This document shows, piece by piece, positions 59,683 to 64,000 of a stretch of 64,000 bases of DNA (within the stretch, counting starts at the first letter, position 1; each line of letters begins with the position of its first letter). The notes below the pieces were generated by a model, which worked only from the letters and a program-made list of their open reading frames with translations, was not told where the DNA came from and did no database searches. The translations under genes and the position numbers were made by a program. This DNA comes from Lachancea dasiensis (Eukaryota; Ascomycota; Saccharomycetes; Saccharomycetales; Saccharomycetaceae): positions 496,001 to 560,000 of the forward strand of contig LT598457.1 of NCBI GenBank assembly GCA_900074725.1, read 5' to 3'.

Positions 59683-61566
59683 TCAGTGATGTGAGCTTGA
59701 AGTGGACTTTGATGGCAGGTTGGAGCTAGATGACGAGATGGGTGTTCCACTTGAGTCTGAAGTAGAGTGACCACGCACAAAGTGAGCAAGACCTCCGTGT
59801 AGAGTATGCCTTGGCTGGCGCCCGACAACATCGATAATTACAGGCGAATCTGCTCTGGAAATTGAAGCAGAACCTGAATTTTCGTAGGAAGGTGTAAGTT
59901 CACCCAGAGGAAGAGCTGGCTCATCTTCCGCATCTTCACCAATTTGATCATACGAAGGAACACGATTCAGTTCTTCTAGCGACAAGTCTTGCATCGGCTC
60001 AACCATTTTGTCGAGAATTGAATGGCTTTCAGACCTTGCCCTGAGAATCGCATGATACACATTAGGAGTAGAAGTCCCGCTACGCCCCAATTCAGATGAT
60101 TGGCATATTCCCGCGTCTTCAGCATAGTTATATAGCTGATCGTACATATGCTTTGCATATGTGGGTGGAGCTTCAGTGTCTTCTTCCGGGAAGTAGCTTA
60201 CCGATAACGAGCCATCATTTAGCCTATGAACGTTGTTCAGAGAGCTGAGATTCGGGACATACAGCTGCTGTTTCTCGAAGAGACGTACACCTTCGCCAGA
60301 CCGAAAGTGGATTTTACCTGCATTGTCCAGCAATACAAGGCGCCCATTAAGTGGTACGTGAGGTGACACATAAAGAAAAATCGGGAGATTAGCTTTTATC
60401 TCTGTGGTTTTGTCCTCGTCTCCGACCTTTTTCTTCAAGAATATTGTGATACTCAGTTTGTGACGAACTCTAATAGAGTCACCCTCAATATCACAATGTT
60501 GAGTAACCTTCTTAAGGCTTTGCGGAAACATAAGGGAGGATTCCAGATTAAGTTTATCGGTTATGATGTTGCCTCTGGACGAATCACAACCAGGCAGGTC
60601 TTCAAAATTTGTCATTCCTTGATGGAAGACGACTGATTGATCGTCATATACCTGATTATTCTGGTCCTTAAATGCATAGTATTGGATGAGGTTGGCATCT
60701 ATCTTAATCAGTCTGTAACCCTTCTGAAAAGGGTACAGTTTCACCGTAACAGGGGTAACTCCACCTATCGGTATTGCGCGACTAGGAATGGATATTTCAT
60801 ATTGTAATCTATCTGGCCAACTTTTTCCCACACTCATCTCCTCACCAACTGCCATATTGTTGGGTGATAATGTGCGGAAGATTCGCAAATACTTGTGCTT
60901 GGTAAAAGGCGTTTTAAAACTACCACGCTCCAAATGAGCTTCAAATCTGTAAAGAACAGAGCCAGCTTGTAGTCCCTCAATTGTGTCAGGAGTTTCTGGA
61001 GGTAATAATGCCTGAAAGGGAAGTTCGTAATTACCTTCTTTGAGAAAGAATGACTGACCGGGGCTCACAGCCACACCATCCTGGGAAGTACCATCAAAGC
61101 CCCCATTTGGTGAAAGGTTGAGTAAAGGTGTAGATGTGCTCCTCTTGATAGGCTTCCACAAGTTATTGATTGACGTATTGGAAAGGGCAGATGGAGGAGC
61201 TGCTTTTTGAGGGGCCTCATTTTGGTCTGCGCCTTTAGCCAAAATTCCTTCTGATGAAATGAGTAGATTATTCCAATTGCACTCAAATATCGTTCGGCGT
61301 TCTTTTACGATACTTGCCAGACTGGAATTCTTGTGTTGCCCGACCTGCAGGAACTCTAATTTGAAAGTGCCTACTAACCTTAGCGAGATTTTCTTGGCAG
61401 AGATGGATTCGGGAAGCGAGAAAACTAGATGGCCTGAAATTGGAATGGGTTCTGCCTCTAGTGGTGTTCCATGAATTAAAAGTATATTCTTATAGGGTGA
61501 TTTTAACCTGATATCAAAATAGACAGGGTGATTGGCCGAATTTGAAAGCTTTCCCAAAGAAAACAT
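59683..61566 (-). CDS. ART5: Arrestin-related trafficking adaptor, probable ART5
   Basis: This 627-residue protein links plasma-membrane transporters to the Rsp5 ubiquitin ligase for endocytosis. The N-terminal arrestin fold starts FDIRLKSPYKNILLIHGTPLEA near residue 18. The arrestin C domain covers about residues 240-420 (ISIPSRAIPIGGVTPVTVKLYPF). PY-type motifs follow: PPTY near residue 470, then VPSY and TPSY near 545 and 575. The tail is serine-rich. The choice of ART5 (YGR068C) over ROD1 or ROG3 rests on synteny with VHT1 and MDM30. In S. cerevisiae Art5 acts on the inositol permease Itr1. Confidence 0.82.
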   Translation of the reverse strand: MFSLGKLSNSANHPVYFDIRLKSPYKNILLIHGTPLEAEPIPISGHLVFSLPESISAKKISLRLVGTFKLEFLQVGQHKNSSLASIVKERRTIFECNWNNLLISSEGILAKGADQNEAPQKAAPPSALSNTSINNLWKPIKRSTSTPLLNLSPNGGFDGTSQDGVAVSPGQSFFLKEGNYELPFQALLPPETPDTIEGLQAGSVLYRFEAHLERGSFKTPFTKHKYLRIFRTLSPNNMAVGEEMSVGKSWPDRLQYEISIPSRAIPIGGVTPVTVKLYPFQKGYRLIKIDANLIQYYAFKDQNNQVYDDQSVVFHQGMTNFEDLPGCDSSRGNIITDKLNLESSLMFPQSLKKVTQHCDIEGDSIRVRHKLSITIFLKKKVGDEDKTTEIKANLPIFLYVSPHVPLNGRLVLLDNAGKIHFRSGEGVRLFEKQQLYVPNLSSLNNVHRLNDGSLSVSYFPEEDTEAPPTYAKHMYDQLYNYAEDAGICQSSELGRSGTSTPNVYHAILRARSESHSILDKMVEPMQDLSLEELNRVPSYDQIGEDAEDEPALPLGELTPSYENSGSASISRADSPVIIDVVGRQPRHTLHGGLAHFVRGHSTSDSSGTPISSSSSNLPSKSTSSSHH

Positions 61567-61712
61567 TATTCCAAGATTACTGGCCCTTTTAAGTATATGG
61601 AAAGGGGTGAAGTCCCCAATGGCTCAAGCTCGGGCCCTCTTCGTGCTTCTTTCAAATAAACTGATTTTTATTAGCGAAGTCATTTAAAAATAAGCTCATC
61701 GGACCATTGAAA

Positions 61713-63551
61713 ATGTCTGCAGACCAAAAGTTTCAGCAGTCTGTCCAGTATATTAATTTCGGCAAAAAGTCCATGCAATGCTTAGCCTATGAGTTGCCAA
61801 AGGAATTGTGGCTAAACATATTCGAACTTTTAGAATACCCCGATCTATTGAATTTGAGGACATGTTCACGCCACTTCAATGATATAGTCAAGATTCAATG
61901 GACCTGGGAGACAAGGTGTCGCAGGAGGTGGTTGGAATTAGAGGAAAATGATCCTTTGGTATCTCAGATGTCAGAGAAAAGTCGTACATGCTCGAAAGAG
62001 GATTGGTTTTACTATTTTCGATACAGGAATCGGATTGACCAGCATACTTTGAATACTCTAGATGTGATTGCGAACGTCGACGACTTGAAATTGTACCAGG
62101 AAAAGATGGGGCATTTGATCAAGCATGGAAGTTTGATAATTCCGCTGCTAAAGTCTATAGAATGCAAAGGATACACAAACGATCAAAGCTTTGAAATAAC
62201 GTATTTGGCAAGACAATTGCTACTTGCAATGCGCCATAGAAGCTTATTCAACATGATAGAACAAACGGTTGGGGGTCAAAGTACAGAATGGGTACATTAT
62301 GCGGAAGAATCGGTTTTCCTCCCCTTTGAAGCTATGGATGCGGCCTTCAACCGGCTGTTGCCTCATAGAGCTAAAATCATCCAGGAAGTGCATTCTCAAG
62401 TTAAACACGATTTCTCAAATCTTTCTGACTTCCTCCAGCTACCATCAACACTGAGGTTGGATAAGACTATGAAATACTTGATGCAAGCCCTACGGAGAGC
62501 TAGGATGCCACACGTTGAGCAACGAAATAGGACCTTCCTTGACGACTTCATGATATTACGTGTTTATGCGGGTGAGGCCAAGGGCCACCCATTAGTCCTC
62601 TTAGCCATTATCCAAGCCATCTCTTCTCTGTATTGCATTGAGACAATTTTGTGCGAAGAATTCCTTGTTGTTCGCGATGAACGCGTTCGCAGCGGAGAGA
62701 CATACGTCGCAATCTCTCAGATCGGAAATCCCCGAATATTTACGCGAAAGAACTTGGTTGATTCAATGTGTCGGATTTACCCCAGTCGACAGGCTGTCCT
62801 CACGACTGTTTTGCCTAGAATGCTCCAGCCTGTTAGAGCAAAAGATTTACTTTTTAAGCTTTTTGACGAGTGGTCGCCACAGTGCCGAAAAAGCTATTGG
62901 GACGTTGTGCCAAATAAAACCACATCTGAATTGCAGAACTTGATGCCCCACAGCAAGACTCCGATCCGGGTTGCCGCCTACGAATATTTTCAAATTTATT
63001 GGTGCCTCAAGTGTTCCAAAAGTAGAGTTACGTTCCGAGATCTAGGTAACCATCATTTTCTCCGATACGTGGATTCGCATTACCCCCATGACAAACTTTT
63101 CCTGAACGACGATTCGAGGAACATGGAGTCCACTGCGGGCACAGATTCGTCAAAACAAGCACGTAGCCCACTTTTGCCTTACAGTGCCTACACAACTTGC
63201 CAACAAAATTCAACGGTCATGGGAAAATTGATGATCGACAACCAAAACGGAACTCTTTATATTGTTTTGTCAGAGAAAAGCACCGGGCATGGGCCTGAAT
63301 ACCTTAGTCTTTTAGACTTTCAGGGAGATGTTCATATTCTTCTGCGGGAAGACGTCAGGCTAGCAGATGATTCCGAGCTCACTCCCTCCACTATCAGTGG
63401 CCTACTGGAATTGTTGTCATTATCAGACCTGGGGCTTTTTTTCACGCGATTTGATACTGAATCCAATGAGTTTATCCCATGCAAGATGTACATGTCTTTT
63501 TTAAGAGAGTTTGAAACCACGCTAGCCGATACTAACTTGGACTATGAGTGA
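61713..63551 (+). CDS. MDM30: F-box protein MDM30
   Basis: This 612-residue protein (S. cerevisiae Mdm30: 598) is an SCF ubiquitin-ligase subunit that targets the mitofusin Fzo1 for turnover and controls mitochondrial fusion. The F-box is at about residues 22-60 (LPKELWLNIFELLEYPDLLNLRTC). The middle (HPLVLLAIIQAISSLYCIE, about residue 290) resembles a SirB1-type domain, and the C-terminal part (GKLMIDNQNGTLYIV...YLSLLDFQGD) a YccV-like domain, the layout known from FBXO21. The start is ATG 61713; the frame begins two codons earlier at a TTG. Its place after RPS22 fits YLR367W-YLR368W. Confidence 0.88.
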   Translation: MSADQKFQQSVQYINFGKKSMQCLAYELPKELWLNIFELLEYPDLLNLRTCSRHFNDIVKIQWTWETRCRRRWLELEENDPLVSQMSEKSRTCSKEDWFYYFRYRNRIDQHTLNTLDVIANVDDLKLYQEKMGHLIKHGSLIIPLLKSIECKGYTNDQSFEITYLARQLLLAMRHRSLFNMIEQTVGGQSTEWVHYAEESVFLPFEAMDAAFNRLLPHRAKIIQEVHSQVKHDFSNLSDFLQLPSTLRLDKTMKYLMQALRRARMPHVEQRNRTFLDDFMILRVYAGEAKGHPLVLLAIIQAISSLYCIETILCEEFLVVRDERVRSGETYVAISQIGNPRIFTRKNLVDSMCRIYPSRQAVLTTVLPRMLQPVRAKDLLFKLFDEWSPQCRKSYWDVVPNKTTSELQNLMPHSKTPIRVAAYEYFQIYWCLKCSKSRVTFRDLGNHHFLRYVDSHYPHDKLFLNDDSRNMESTAGTDSSKQARSPLLPYSAYTTCQQNSTVMGKLMIDNQNGTLYIVLSEKSTGHGPEYLSLLDFQGDVHILLREDVRLADDSELTPSTISGLLELLSLSDLGLFFTRFDTESNEFIPCKMYMSFLREFETTLADTNLDYE

Positions 63552-64000
63552 CAGGGCTGCAGAAAGAGGAATGAGAAGTAGATCACGAAAGGGTATTACT
63601 GGCCGTTGGGTGAAGGCTATCGAGTGAAACAGTTTTCCGACGTCTGTGAGCTGTGCTTAAGTTGGTGAGTCAATTGACATAGTACTTATGCGCACAATAT
63701 CTCCTCGATATATGAAAGGTATCCACATACCACAATTCAAAAATTGAAAAACTACGAGGCAATGAAAAGGGTCTCCTAATAGCCTTTTAACAAAATTACC
63801 CATTGTGCCTTTCACAAGGTTCATCTTGACGTACCTTGCCCCGGCGACAGCGACTCTGGTACTAAGATAGGACACCTCAATATGACCAGGCCCACAGTCA
63901 ATTTAAGTTGGCGTTTCCAGAACAAACTGAGAATAAACATCAAAACGAAATTCAACTATTAGTAGAGGTAATGGAAAGTACTTAACATTCGTCAGCATTA
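63552..64000. other. Right-end intergenic region
   Basis: There is no gene in the last 450 bp. A 27-codon frame overlaps the MDM30 stop (63545-63628) and reads MSDRAAERGMRSRSRKG..., without support. No RNA gene was recognised. Confidence 0.4.

Noticed and set aside
63545-63628. 27-codon frame overlapping the MDM30 stop
   Set aside because: Too short and without support; a first exon of a further gene was considered but no donor and partner exon were evident.
1-64000. CRISPR arrays, bacterial insertion sequences, riboswitches, operons
   Set aside because: The window is a yeast nuclear chromosome; nothing of these kinds was seen.

Overview
This window is a stretch of nuclear chromosome from a budding yeast of the Saccharomycetaceae. 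It is compact and intron-poor, carries tRNA genes and solo Ty-type LTRs, and most proteins can be paired one-to-one with a named Saccharomyces cerevisiae gene. The gene order interleaves two S. cerevisiae tracks: YMR226C-YMR230W with YOR290C-YOR293W on the left, and YGR058W-YGR068C with YLR363C-YLR368W on the right. That pattern is what a lineage that never underwent the whole-genome duplication should show. I cannot fix the genus; a Lachancea-, Torulaspora- or Zygosaccharomyces-like yeast fits.

Layout. 1-4.4 kb: the end of an ADH6/ADH7-like dehydrogenase, a tRNA-Ala(UGC), 3.4 kb without an intact gene, and a solo LTR. 4.7-12.6 kb: five genes that do not belong to the flanking syntenic blocks, namely an HSL-type esterase, a D-serine dehydratase-like PLP enzyme, a C2H2 transcription factor, a DAL5/TNA1-type transporter and a RidA-like enamine/imine deaminase. 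13.9 kb: a second, identical tRNA-Ala(UGC) in the opposite orientation. 14.3-41.1 kb: the syntenic block YMR226C-like dehydrogenase, tRNA-Thr, SNF2, a GRAM/WBP2-like protein, TAF7, MTF1, an unrecognised membrane protein, RRP5, a second LTR, YPK9, YOR292C-like and RPS10. 41.8-63.6 kb: PEF1, a small orphan, a C/D snoRNA at the place of snR48, NMD4, ERG25, ADE6, a UPF0390 protein, COX18, SPT4, GRX8, VHT1, RPS22, an ART-type arrestin and MDM30.

The most interesting find is the 4.7-12.6 kb group. It looks like a self-contained catabolic gene cluster with its own regulator. The regulator's two zinc fingers, read with the classical C2H2 code, predict the site GTGGGG. Each of the three intergenic regions that hold the promoters of the five genes contains exactly two copies of GGTGGGGG or a near match, all in the same orientation, and each also has GATA (GATAAG) sites. 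The enzymes make biochemical sense together: a transporter, an esterase, a dehydratase that should form 2-aminoacrylate, and RidA, which clears 2-aminoacrylate. The true substrate is inferred, not shown.

Other points of note are introns in SNF2 (108 nt) and PEF1 (61 nt) that restore the S. cerevisiae-like N-termini, a 5'-UTR intron in RPS22, PAC/RRPE elements at RRP5, MTF1/TAF7 and the UPF0390 gene, a Vhr1-type palindrome at VHT1 and sterol elements at ERG25.
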